DNA of 9,479 bases from Candidatus Cloacimonadota bacterium (GCA_004376305.1 SOKD01000251.1:1-9479); one strand, 5' to 3'; counted from the first letter of the stretch, positions 1 through 6,797 are shown. A program made the numbers and translations. Notes: a model not told the origin generated them from the letters alone.

Positions 1-1655
1 CCAACACCGGTTGGTCCCAGGAATATAAATGAGCCAATCGGTCTACGCGGATCTTTCAGGCCTGTTCTTCCCCTCCGAATGGCTCTGGAAATAACCGCAA
101 GTGCTTCATCCTGTCCAACAACACGCATCCGCAAATCATCTTCCATACGCAACAGTTTTATCTGCTCTTTTTCCTCAAGCTTGAAAATCGGGATACCCGT
201 CCACATAGATATGATCTCACGAATATCATCGGTAGTAACCTTGATTTCCTTAATGCTCACCTCTTTTTCCCATTGCTCCCTGACTTTCCGGATTTCTTCC
301 TCATGTTTATCCTGTTTGTCCCTTAAGAGAGCTGCCTTTTCATAATTCTGTTCTTTGACCGCATCCCTTTTCTGCTGTTCAAGATCTTCCATCTTTTTCT
401 CAAGTTTTCTGATATCAGGCGCTGATGGGTAGTTTGCGAGTTTTACACGAGCTCCTGCCTCATCGATAACATCAATTGCTTTATCTGGAAGAAAACGATC
501 GGTAATATACCGTTCAGATAATGTTGCTGCTGCAACAATACCTTCATTCGTATACAGAACACCATGGTGTTCTTCATAGCGATGTTTGAGCCCCTCAAGA
601 ATCTCAATGGTATCTTCAACAGAGGGGGGATTAATCATTATTGGCTGAAACCTTCTTTCAAGTGCTCCTTCCTTCTCAATATACTTCCTGTATTCCTCCA
701 TGGTAGTGGCACCGATGCACTGCAGTTCTCCCCGTGCAAGTGCTGGCTTCAGCATGTTCGATGCATCAATTGCGCCTTCAGCCGCCCCAGCACCAACAAT
801 CGTATGGAGCTCATCAATGAAGAGAATTATTTTCTCAGTTGTTCGTATTTCATTCAGAATCGCTTTCAGTCGCTCCTCGAATTGACCCCGGTACTTCGTG
901 CCTGCTACAACAGAAGCAAGATCAAGACTCAAAACCTCTTTTCCCCACAAAATTTCAGGTACATCCCGCTTAATTATTTTTTGCGCAAGCCCCTCTGCAA
1001 TCGCAGTTTTCCCAACACCCGGCTCACCTATCAGAACCGGATTATTCTTCTTCCTTCTTGAGAGCACCTGGATAACACGTCCTATTTCTTTCTCTCTTCC
1101 AATAATAGGGTCAAGTTTGTTTTCCTTTGCAAGCGTTGTCAGGTTTCTGCAGAAATAATCAAGGGCGGGGGATCTTGATTTCTGTTTGTCCTTCGGGTCA
1201 TACAATGCTGGAGGAAAACCACCAAGCAATTTAACAATCTCTGATTTGGCAATGTCATAGGACACGCTGTGCTCAGAAAGAATCCGAGCTGGTGCGCTGT
1301 CTCGTTTTCGTAGTAGTCCGAGCAAAAGATGCTCTGTTCCCACATGTTTATGCTCGAGTTTTTTTGCCTCATCAATTGCAAGACTTACTATGTGCCGTGC
1401 ATCCTGTCCAAGAGGTATTTCACCAGATGCAAGACCACCCACTTCTCCTTCGCTCACGAGTCTTTTGAGTGAACGTGAAATTTTCTCAAGATTTACACCA
1501 AGGTTCGTTAGCACCATAACGGCAACACCGTTACCTTCCTTGATGAGAGCAAGAAGAATATGCTCAGCAGTAACACTGTCATTACCGTTCGCTGCGGCTT
1601 CTTGTCGAGCTATGTACAGCAGCTTCCTCATCCGCTCAGTGAATCGCTCATCCAT
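1..1655 (-). CDS. clpC: ClpC-type AAA+ unfoldase, N-terminal two thirds (3' end outside window)
   Basis: This is a Hsp100/ClpC ATPase, which unfolds tagged or damaged proteins and feeds them to the ClpP peptidase in the cytoplasm. About 551 codons are visible without a stop. In order I see: a double Clp_N domain (residues 1-145) starting MDERFTER; the first AAA+ module with Walker A GEPGVGKT (210-217), pore loop [13 protein letters not shown], Walker B ending D281-E282, and arginine finger ALERRF; a middle domain with a UVR-like motif (about 428-455, [14 protein letters not shown]), which separates ClpC from ClpA and ClpB; then the start of the second AAA+ module, where the window ends within its Walker A (GPTGVG). 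Family ClpCs are about 810-850 residues. Two ATGs are adjacent (1658 and 1655); I chose 1655 because AAAGGGAG lies 5 nt upstream of it and only 2 nt from the other. The gene overlaps mcsB by 8 nt. Glu31 and Glu108 match positions that bind phospho-arginine in Bacillus ClpC. Confidence 0.96.
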   Translation of the reverse strand, partial: MDERFTERMRKLLYIARQEAAANGNDSVTAEHILLALIKEGNGVAVMVLTNLGVNLEKISRSLKRLVSEGEVGGLASGEIPLGQDARHIVSLAIDEAKKLEHKHVGTEHLLLGLLRKRDSAPARILSEHSVSYDIAKSEIVKLLGGFPPALYDPKDKQKSRSPALDYFCRNLTTLAKENKLDPIIGREKEIGRVIQVLSRRKKNNPVLIGEPGVGKTAIAEGLAQKIIKRDVPEILWGKEVLSLDLASVVAGTKYRGQFEERLKAILNEIRTTEKIILFIDELHTIVGAGAAEGAIDASNMLKPALARGELQCIGATTMEEYRKYIEKEGALERRFQPIMINPPSVEDTIEILEGLKHRYEEHHGVLYTNEGIVAAATLSERYITDRFLPDKAIDVIDEAGARVKLANYPSAPDIRKLEKKMEDLEQQKRDAVKEQNYEKAALLRDKQDKHEEEIRKVREQWEKEVSIKEIKVTTDDIREIISMWTGIPIFKLEEKEQIKLLRMEDDLRMRVVGQDEALAVISRAIRRGRTGLKDPRRPIGSFIFLGPTGV

Positions 1656-2730
1656 CATTACTCCCTTTGCTATCGAGAGATAGTATCTCTTTCACAAAAC
1701 GAGCACGCATCCTATCTCTCTCGTAATTATCCATTTTCCGTTCATAGACAAGTTGCAGATGCGCTGGTTGAATGTACACAAGCAATTTATTCAACTGTTT
1801 AAGGGCAACATCTCTTATAACTCCCAGACCAACACCAAGCCTCAGAGCTGAAGAAAGATTAATTGCCTCGTCCGATGTTAAGAGGCGCGCATATTTGAAA
1901 AGACCGTAAGCCCTCCAAATTTTATCCTCAATTTGCATTTGCGCATTTTTCATAAGTGTTTCTCTTGCATTTCGCTCTTTTTCCACAATCTCTTTCACGA
2001 TTTCAGTTACAATTGAAATAATGTTTTCCTCGCTTTTCCCCAAAGATGCGCTGCTTGATAACTGAAAGAAATTACCCTTAATGTCAGTCCCTTCGCCGTA
2101 GAGACCTCGCACCAGTACCCTTTTGGTTTTCAGTTTCCTTATTATTTTTTCTATTTCCCGCGTGATCACAAGAGCAGGAAGGTGCACGAGAGCAGAAGCT
2201 CTCATCCCGGTTCCAATATTCGTTGGACAGGCAGTTAAATATCCAAAATCCTTATCATAGGAATATGATGCTCGTGCTCCAATTTCATCATCCACAAGAT
2301 TCAGAAAATCAAAAACCTCAAACATCTGAAGTCCATCGGCAAAACCTTGAATACGGAGATGGTCTTCCTCATTTATCATAATCGAAACACGTTCATTCTT
2401 ATCGATTATTGCACCACCCATATCGGACTCGAAACAAAGGTCAAAGCTCACAAGGTGTCTCTCCACTAAAAATTCCTTCTCGATCGATGAGAGATCCTCC
2501 ATCCTTAAAACGTATCCATCCTTAAACAATTCAATCGCTGTAATATCCTCAGTTAATTCGTCAAACAATATTTTCTTCTCATTTTCCGTTGAGCTGATCG
2601 AGAATTTGTGCCCTTGAATATTCCGTGCAAACCGTATTCTCGAGGAGAAAACAATTTCTGCAAAGGGACCTTTCGGATCGACCCACGCGCTTGGCTTTCT
2701 TACCATTTTTTTAATGATTTCGCTATTCAT
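1648..2730 (-). CDS. mcsB: Protein-arginine kinase McsB
   Basis: McsB phosphorylates arginine side chains on proteins, which marks them for ClpC-ClpP; it descends from the phosphagen (creatine/arginine) kinase family. The 360-residue product matches the family length (about 360). Visible signatures are the N-terminal nucleotide-site segment SSRIRFARN (residues 29-37), the catalytic-loop motif [12 protein letters not shown] with the active-site Cys at 168, followed by VHLPALV, and a C-terminal RDRMRA that fits the RDxxRA phospho-arginine-sensing motif described for Bacillus McsB. The short N-terminal domain of metazoan phosphagen kinases is absent, as expected. I chose the ATG at 2730 over a GTG at 2733; GGAAG lies about 7 nt upstream of the ATG. 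The gene overlaps mcsA by 8 nt upstream and clpC by 8 nt downstream. Identification is firm; the substrate set in this organism is unknown. Confidence 0.96.
   Translation of the reverse strand: MNSEIIKKMVRKPSAWVDPKGPFAEIVFSSRIRFARNIQGHKFSISSTENEKKILFDELTEDITAIELFKDGYVLRMEDLSSIEKEFLVERHLVSFDLCFESDMGGAIIDKNERVSIMINEEDHLRIQGFADGLQMFEVFDFLNLVDDEIGARASYSYDKDFGYLTACPTNIGTGMRASALVHLPALVITREIEKIIRKLKTKRVLVRGLYGEGTDIKGNFFQLSSSASLGKSEENIISIVTEIVKEIVEKERNARETLMKNAQMQIEDKIWRAYGLFKYARLLTSDEAINLSSALRLGVGLGVIRDVALKQLNKLLVYIQPAHLQLVYERKMDNYERDRMRARFVKEILSLDSKGSNDG
1661..1668 (-). promoter_or_regulatory. Ribosome binding site of clpC
   Basis: AAAGGGAG on the minus strand, inside the 3' end of mcsB. It is 2 nt from the ATG at 1658 and 5 nt from the ATG at 1655, so it favours the second start. 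Inferred from spacing only. Confidence 0.6.
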
Positions 2731-3202
2731 CACTTTCTTCCATCTTAAGAGAGAGCGTTTCTATCCTGTCACGCAACTTTGCAGCAAGCTGATACTGCTC
2801 TTTCTTGATAGCCACATCCAATTCTTCCTTCACCTCTCGTATTCTCTTCCTGATAAGCAATTTTTTCTCATCAAGAATAGGTACTTTCCCTTTGTGTTTT
2901 GCTTTTCCATGCAGTTTATTTAGCAGGTTTCGTATGTATGGTCGAAAGACCTCATAGCAGTTCGCACAGCCAAACTTACCCTTTTTTTCTACATCAGTGA
3001 GTTTCCAACCACACATTGCACAAACCGCATCACGTTGAATCTTTTCTTCTTCCCTCCTTCCTTCCGCGGACACAGCATCCGGCGTCTGGAATCCCTTCTC
3101 CTTTGCGCAGTTTCTGCAAATAAAGAACTCTACCTTCTCGCCATTGATCACCTTGGTATACTTTATTTGTCCTTCTTCAGCGCCACAGATTTCACACATC
3201 AT
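2723..3202 (-). CDS. mcsA: McsA, zinc-finger/UVR activator of McsB
   Basis: A 159-residue protein with four CxxC pairs (C3/C6, C29/C32, C61/C64, C79/C82), enough for two zinc sites, then a charged helical region and a C-terminal UVR motif (about 126-152, with KEQYQLAAKLRDRI). This is the architecture of McsA, the co-activator of McsB kinase in Firmicutes. It is somewhat shorter than Bacillus McsA (about 185 residues). The start at 3202 is supported by AGGAGAG 6 nt upstream, and it overlaps the lolD stop in an ATGA junction; a second ATG follows directly. Its UVR motif resembles that of ClpC encoded two genes downstream, consistent with the two proteins sharing a contact mode. No CtsR repressor gene, its usual upstream neighbour in Firmicutes, is present. 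Some databases call such genes only 'UvrB/UvrC motif-containing protein'. Confidence 0.93.
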   Translation of the reverse strand: MMCEICGAEEGQIKYTKVINGEKVEFFICRNCAKEKGFQTPDAVSAEGRREEEKIQRDAVCAMCGWKLTDVEKKGKFGCANCYEVFRPYIRNLLNKLHGKAKHKGKVPILDEKKLLIRKRIREVKEELDVAIKKEQYQLAAKLRDRIETLSLKMEESDE

Positions 3203-3900
3203 GGTAAACTCTCCTGGATTCTTCCATCTTCCAATTTAATTATATTTCCAACCCTTCGTGCTATATCTTCATTATGCGTCACAAGAACAATGGTTATTCC
3301 TTCATTTTGATTAAGTCCAAGAAGCATCTCCAGAAGCATGTCACTGTTCTTCCTATCAAGGTTTCCCGTCGGTTCATCAGCAAAAATGATCGATGGATTA
3401 TTTACAAGAGCCCTTGCAACTGCAACACGTTGTTTTTCTCCACCGGACAGTTGGTTCGGCTTATGTCGCAGCCGATCAGAGAGAGCAACCTTATTGAGCA
3501 AATTCCGAGCACGTTCTTTTGCATTGCGGGAACCAATGCCGTTAATGATTGAAGGTATCATAACATTTTCTAATGCACTGAATTCCGGAAGGAGATGATG
3601 GAATTGAAAAATAAATCCTATCTTCTTATTTCGTACGCGCGCAAGTTCCTGATCAGGGAAATCATACAAATTATTACTCTCAAGAATAACCTTACCTTCC
3701 GTAGGAGCATCAAGCCCTCCAATGATATGAATGAGTGTGCTCTTTCCAGCACCAGATGGGCCAACAATTGTATACAACTCGCCTTTCTCAATCACAATAT
3801 CAATACCTTTTAGCACTTCGAGTGATTCTTTTCCGGTCCTAAAGGTCCTTTTGATGTTTATGCCCTGCAGCATTATATCACTTAAACTCTCTTCATTCAT
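3199..3900 (-). CDS. lolD: Lipoprotein-releasing ABC transporter ATPase LolD
   Basis: A 233-residue ABC ATPase of the MacB/FtsE/LolD class, which powers extraction of mature lipoproteins from the inner membrane for transfer to the outer membrane. All nucleotide-site motifs are intact: Walker A GPSGAGKST (47-55), Q-loop Gln99 in FIFQFHHLLPEF, signature LSGGEKQRVAVARAL (151-165), Walker B IIFADE (171-176), D-loop GNLD and H-loop His209. The HHLLPEFSALENVMIP segment is characteristic of LolD. It directly follows the permease gene with an 8-nt overlap (ATGAATGA), so the two surely form one transporter. The ribosome binding site is weak (AGG close to the ATG), suggesting coupled translation. An internal ATG (codon 10, at 3873) is an alternative start, since family members often begin close to that point. 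Confidence 0.94.
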   Translation of the reverse strand: MNEESLSDIMLQGINIKRTFRTGKESLEVLKGIDIVIEKGELYTIVGPSGAGKSTLIHIIGGLDAPTEGKVILESNNLYDFPDQELARVRNKKIGFIFQFHHLLPEFSALENVMIPSIINGIGSRNAKERARNLLNKVALSDRLRHKPNQLSGGEKQRVAVARALVNNPSIIFADEPTGNLDRKNSDMLLEMLLGLNQNEGITIVLVTHNEDIARRVGNIIKLEDGRIQESLP

Positions 3901-5116
3901 ACCTGATTGCCCTCACCGGGTCGAGCTTTGCTGCACGCATTGCCGGATAGATTGTGGCAAGAAAACTGACAATAATAGCAGCCACGCCAACGATAATAAA
4001 ATCATCCGCCACCATGTGCACAGGCAATGTATCAATAAAATAGACATCGCTTGGGAGTGAGATAAAGCGGTACTTTCCAAGAAGGAACGATACCGTCACG
4101 CCAGCGATAATTCCCAATGCTGTTCCTATGGTCCCTATCATAAGGCCCTGAAACATAAATATCCTCATAATCTGCCTGCTTGATGCACCCATAGATTTAA
4201 GAATCCCAATATCCTTGGTTTTCTGTATTACAATTAAAATAAGCGTTGCAACTATATTGAACGATGCAACAACAATAATGAGGACAAGGATAATAAACAT
4301 CACTGTCTTTTCGAGTTTTAAGGCGGCAAAAAGGCTCCTATTCATTCGTATCCAGTGGTTTGCCCTGAAAGGGAATCCCAATCGTTTCTCAATCTCCCGG
4401 GAAATTTCAGGTGCTTTGTAAATCTTATCGATCTTCACTTCAATACCGGTAACTGCATCATTCATGCCAATAAGTTTCTGAGCGCTCTGCAGGGAAACAT
4501 ATGCCAATGCGGCATCGTACTCAAACATCCCTGCTTCAAAAATGCCAATCACTCGGAATCTTTTGAATTTTGGTATATAACCCATTGGTGTTGCTGTAAA
4601 ATTTGCTGTCGAGAATATGCTCAATTCATCGCCCGTATGAACACGAAGGTTATCGGCAAGAATAGAACCCAATACAATCCCCGGAATATCCCCTTTTGAA
4701 AAATTGAAAGTTCCATAGACAAGTTTTGTTTCGATATCACTCACCTCAGATAGATTTTTCTCATCCACGCCACGAAGCACAATCCCGTCAACATAGTTAT
4801 CGTTATTTATCATTACCTTCGTGTAAATAAATGGTACTGCACCGACAACATGAGGAACCTCTTTCACAATAGCAAGCACTGAATCATAGGAAGTTACCGG
4901 TTCATTGAAATATTTCAACACAGCAATATGTGCATTTGTCCCCAGAATCTTATCCTGTAAATCCTTTTGAAAACCACTCATCACGGAGAGCACGATGAGT
5001 ATCGTGGTAACACCAATAAAAACACCCGCCATAGAGATAAGGATAATAATCGACTGAAAAATGGTCGCCCGTTTTGCCTTAAGGTAGCGTCTTGCTATAA
5101 AAAACTCAAATCTCAT
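3893..5116 (-). CDS. lolC: Lipoprotein-releasing system permease, LolC/LolE family
   Basis: A 407-residue FtsX-like inner-membrane permease. It has the N-terminal family signature FFIARRYLKAKR, TM1 at about residues 22-46, a large periplasmic MacB-type core domain (about 50-265), then TM2 (271-297), TM3 (321-347) and TM4 (372-392). The cytoplasmic coupling segment KTKDIGILKSMGAS (299-312) contacts the ATPase, and the C-terminus PAMRAAKLDPVRAIRYE is typical of LolC/LolE. Enterobacteria carry separate lolC and lolE genes; here only one permease gene adjoins lolD, so a homodimer (LolF-like arrangement) is likely unless a second copy lies elsewhere. The start ATG overlaps the lysS stop (ATGA) and has only a weak upstream AGAG, consistent with coupled translation. 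LolC versus LolE cannot be assigned from sequence. Confidence 0.93.
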   Translation of the reverse strand: MRFEFFIARRYLKAKRATIFQSIIILISMAGVFIGVTTILIVLSVMSGFQKDLQDKILGTNAHIAVLKYFNEPVTSYDSVLAIVKEVPHVVGAVPFIYTKVMINNDNYVDGIVLRGVDEKNLSEVSDIETKLVYGTFNFSKGDIPGIVLGSILADNLRVHTGDELSIFSTANFTATPMGYIPKFKRFRVIGIFEAGMFEYDAALAYVSLQSAQKLIGMNDAVTGIEVKIDKIYKAPEISREIEKRLGFPFRANHWIRMNRSLFAALKLEKTVMFIILVLIIVVASFNIVATLILIVIQKTKDIGILKSMGASSRQIMRIFMFQGLMIGTIGTALGIIAGVTVSFLLGKYRFISLPSDVYFIDTLPVHMVADDFIIVGVAAIIVSFLATIYPAMRAAKLDPVRAIRYE

Positions 5117-6576
5117 TCTCTGCTCTTGAGTTGCGGGAACATAATCACTTCCCTGATTGATGACATATCGGTTAACAGCATAACCAATCTATCCACACCA
5201 ATTCCGAGACCACCGGTTGGTGGCATACCGTATTCCATTGCACTGAGAAAATCCTCGTCAAGAATCTGCGCTTCTCCGTCGCCCATTTCCTTCATCTTTT
5301 GTTGGGCTTCGAGCCGTTCCCGCTGATCAAAAGGATCGTTCAATTCGCTGAATGCATTGCCAATTTCCATACCTGCTACAACTGGTTCAAACCGCTCAAC
5401 AAGGTCAGAATTCTTCCGGTGTTTTTTTGCAAGTGGTGAAATTTCAAGTGGATAATCAAGTACGAAGGTTGGTTGCATGAGCTTGGGCTGAATCATTTCA
5501 CCAAAAATTTCATCCATAATTTTACCTTTTCCTGCATCATCATCCACATCAATCCCGTGCTCTCTGGCAAAAGTATACACTTCATCCCGTGACATTCCTG
5601 AAACATCCTTACCTGTTTCCTGTTGAATGCCTTCGTAGAACCCGATCCTTTTCCACGGGCGTTTCAAGTTAATCTCTTTACCTTGAAAGGTAATATTCAG
5701 GGTTCCGTTTATCTCCTCCGCAATTCCTGTAACAAGTTCTTCGGTAAGGTCCATCATATCATTGTAATCAGCATATGCCTGGTATGCTTCCAGCATCGTA
5801 AACTCAGGATTGTGAGATCTGTCGATTCCCTCGTTTCTGAAATCCTTGCATATTTCATACACCCTTTCAAATCCTCCAATGATAAGCCGCTTCAAATATA
5901 ATTCATCTGAAATACGGAGAAAATAATCCCTGTCCAGTTCGTTGTAATACGTCTTGAAAGGCCTGGCAAATGCGCCGCCGTAAAGAGGTTGCAGCACCGG
6001 TGTTTCGACTTCGATAAATTCTTTGTTATTAAGAATTTCCCTCATCTTGCCGATAATCCGCGCCCGTTTTACAAACACATCCCTTACATTCCTATTCATA
6101 ATCAGGTCCAGATACCGTTTCCGGTACCGTATCTCAACATCCTTCAAACCATGCCATTTCTCAGGTAAAGGAAAGAGCGACTTGGAGAGAAACGTAATAT
6201 CCTTGACCAGCAAAGTGAATTCTCCTGTCCTGGTCTTGAAGAGTTCTCCATGTACACCAACAAAATCGCCAATATCAATAAATCCAGAAACAGTAAAGAG
6301 TTTCTCGTCAAGTGTGTCCTTCCTGAAATAAATCTGAAGCTTTCCAGAGCCATCCTCAAGGTCAGCAAAAATCGTCTTGCCATGACCCCGTTTGGCTACA
6401 ATTCTTCCCGCAATCGCAATAGTTTCTGCACCATCCACCTCTTCTGCCTTGTCTCTTAATACGCTTATCATATGCGTTCTTTCGAATCGGTACGGGTAAG
6501 GATTCAGTCCTAACGCTCGTAACTTTCCTAACTTTTCGATCCTTATTTTCTTTTGATCAAGCACTTCTTTTTGCAA
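5113..6576 (-). CDS. lysS: Lysyl-tRNA synthetase, class II
   Basis: Charges tRNA-Lys with lysine in the cytoplasm. It has an N-terminal anticodon-binding OB fold (about residues 51-130, AIAGRIVAKRGHGKTIFADL) and a class II catalytic core with motif 1 ending GGAFARPF, motif 2 FRNEGIDRSHNPEFTMLEAY (about 246-265), and motif 3 GLGIGVDRLVMLLT (about 456-469). MEIGNAFSELNDP and PPTGGLG are LysRS-specific. The frame is open from an ATG at 6597 (494 residues), but that ATG has no Shine-Dalgarno sequence and would leave a leader of only about 14 nt. AAAGGAG lies inside that extension, 5 nt before a TTG at 6576, so I place the start there (487 residues). It is the first gene of the leftward operon, with its promoter at 6619-6647, and overlaps the permease gene by 4 nt. 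The C-terminal end (FPQLKSRE) is normal. Confidence 0.96.
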   Translation of the reverse strand: MQKEVLDQKKIRIEKLGKLRALGLNPYPYRFERTHMISVLRDKAEEVDGAETIAIAGRIVAKRGHGKTIFADLEDGSGKLQIYFRKDTLDEKLFTVSGFIDIGDFVGVHGELFKTRTGEFTLLVKDITFLSKSLFPLPEKWHGLKDVEIRYRKRYLDLIMNRNVRDVFVKRARIIGKMREILNNKEFIEVETPVLQPLYGGAFARPFKTYYNELDRDYFLRISDELYLKRLIIGGFERVYEICKDFRNEGIDRSHNPEFTMLEAYQAYADYNDMMDLTEELVTGIAEEINGTLNITFQGKEINLKRPWKRIGFYEGIQQETGKDVSGMSRDEVYTFAREHGIDVDDDAGKGKIMDEIFGEMIQPKLMQPTFVLDYPLEISPLAKKHRKNSDLVERFEPVVAGMEIGNAFSELNDPFDQRERLEAQQKMKEMGDGEAQILDEDFLSAMEYGMPPTGGLGIGVDRLVMLLTDMSSIREVIMFPQLKSRE

Positions 6577-6581
6577 TTTCA

Positions 6582-6588
6582 CTCCTTT
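6582..6588 (-). promoter_or_regulatory. Ribosome binding site deciding the lysS start
   Basis: AAAGGAG on the minus strand, 5 nt before TTG (6576-6574) and inside the reading frame extended from ATG 6597. It is the only good Shine-Dalgarno match near the lysS 5' end, and favours TTG initiation. Confidence 0.65.
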
Positions 6589-6618
6589 TTCCTGCATATT
6601 GCCAATATTTTATCTTTT

Positions 6619-6647
6619 AATATACGGTGTAAATATCCATTTGTCAA
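6619..6647 (-). promoter_or_regulatory. Sigma70-type promoter of the lysS-lol-mcs-clpC operon
   Basis: Minus strand: -35 TTGACA (6647-6642), 17-bp spacer, -10 TATATT (6624-6619). This is a perfect -35 and a near-consensus -10 at optimal spacing. Predicted transcription start is near 6612, giving a leader of about 35 nt to the TTG start of lysS. The leader is too short for a T-box or other large riboswitch. No stress-type operator (CtsR or CIRCE) is seen. Confidence 0.85.
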
Positions 6648-6699
6648 GCAAAATAGAGAAACATGACTCTATCATAACGACTCACTTTTTTTGCTTGAC
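6643..6699. repeat. 11-bp inverted repeat spanning both divergent -35 regions
   Basis: GTCAAGCAAAA at 6643-6653 is the exact reverse complement of TTTTGCTTGAC at 6689-6699, with 35 bp between. Each arm includes five bases of its -35 box plus six bases upstream that the promoter consensus does not require (TTTTGC). The arms are centred 46 bp apart, about 4.4 helical turns. The arrangement could be a shared activator or repressor site, or an old duplication of a promoter module; neither is shown. Confidence 0.7.
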
Positions 6700-6723
6700 T
6701 TTTGAAGATATCTTTGTTATATA
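6695..6723 (+). promoter_or_regulatory. Sigma70-type promoter of the gap-pgk-tpiA operon
   Basis: -35 TTGACT (6695-6700), 17-bp spacer (6701-6717), -10 TATATA (6718-6723). A run of seven T (6686-6692) just upstream of the -35 could act as an UP-like element. The predicted transcription start is near 6729-6730, so the mRNA leader before gap is about 68 nt. The spacer contains the 10-bp palindrome AAGATATCTT (6705-6714). Confidence 0.85.
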
Positions 6724-6728
6724 GAGTG

Positions 6729-6767
6729 GTTATCCAGCAATACCTGAACAACCTTGCTGGATTTAAC
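6729..6767 (+). promoter_or_regulatory. 5'-end stem-loop (or operator palindrome) in the gap leader
   Basis: ATCCAGCAA (6732-6740) and TTGCTGGAT (6754-6762) are a perfect 9-bp inverted repeat around a 13-nt loop. Beyond a two-T bulge, GTT (6729-6731) pairs with AAC (6765-6767), giving 12 bp in all. It begins at the predicted first transcribed base. It has no trailing U-run, so it is not an intrinsic terminator. It could stabilise the mRNA 5' end or, as DNA with arms about 22 bp apart centre to centre, be a repressor operator just downstream of the promoter. Confidence 0.7.
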
Positions 6768-6786
6768 TGCTTTTATGCAACGCCAC

Positions 6787-6793
6787 AAGGAGG
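6787..6793 (+). promoter_or_regulatory. Ribosome binding site of gap
   Basis: AAGGAGG, an exact match to the anti-Shine-Dalgarno core, 4 nt before the ATG at 6798. It fixes the gap start and excludes the upstream in-frame TTG at 6702, which lies within the promoter spacer and would not be transcribed. Confidence 0.9.
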
Positions 6794-6797
6794 ACAG

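Noticed and set aside
564..1061. Plus-strand open frame of 165 codons opposite clpC
   Set aside because: Antisense shadow of a firmly identified clpC frame, with no domain signature and a Cys/Phe-rich composition typical of reversed coding sequence.
6577..6612. T-box or lysine riboswitch upstream of lysS
   Set aside because: The predicted leader is only about 35 nt, far too short for either element, and it shows no specifier stem or terminator.
6665..6683. Direct repeat GACTC (6665-6669 and 6679-6683) between the divergent promoters
   Set aside because: Only 5 bp each, 14 bp apart. This is readily expected by chance and no third copy is visible.
6598..6720. CtsR box or CIRCE (HrcA) heat-shock operator controlling the clpC operon
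   Set aside because: No tandem GGTCAAA heptads and no TTAGCACTC/GAGTGCTAA pair. The GTCAAGC at 6643 is a single copy that is part of the -35 inverted repeat.
6729..6767. Intrinsic terminator or attenuator in the gap leader
   Set aside because: The stem is followed by TTTAACTGC rather than a run of U, and no competing antiterminator pairing was seen.
6702..6797. N-terminal extension of 32 residues on GAPDH from an in-frame TTG at 6702
   Set aside because: It starts inside the promoter spacer, upstream of the -10 box; the family N-terminus begins at the ATG at 6798, which has a perfect AAGGAGG. The extension also covers the leader hairpin.
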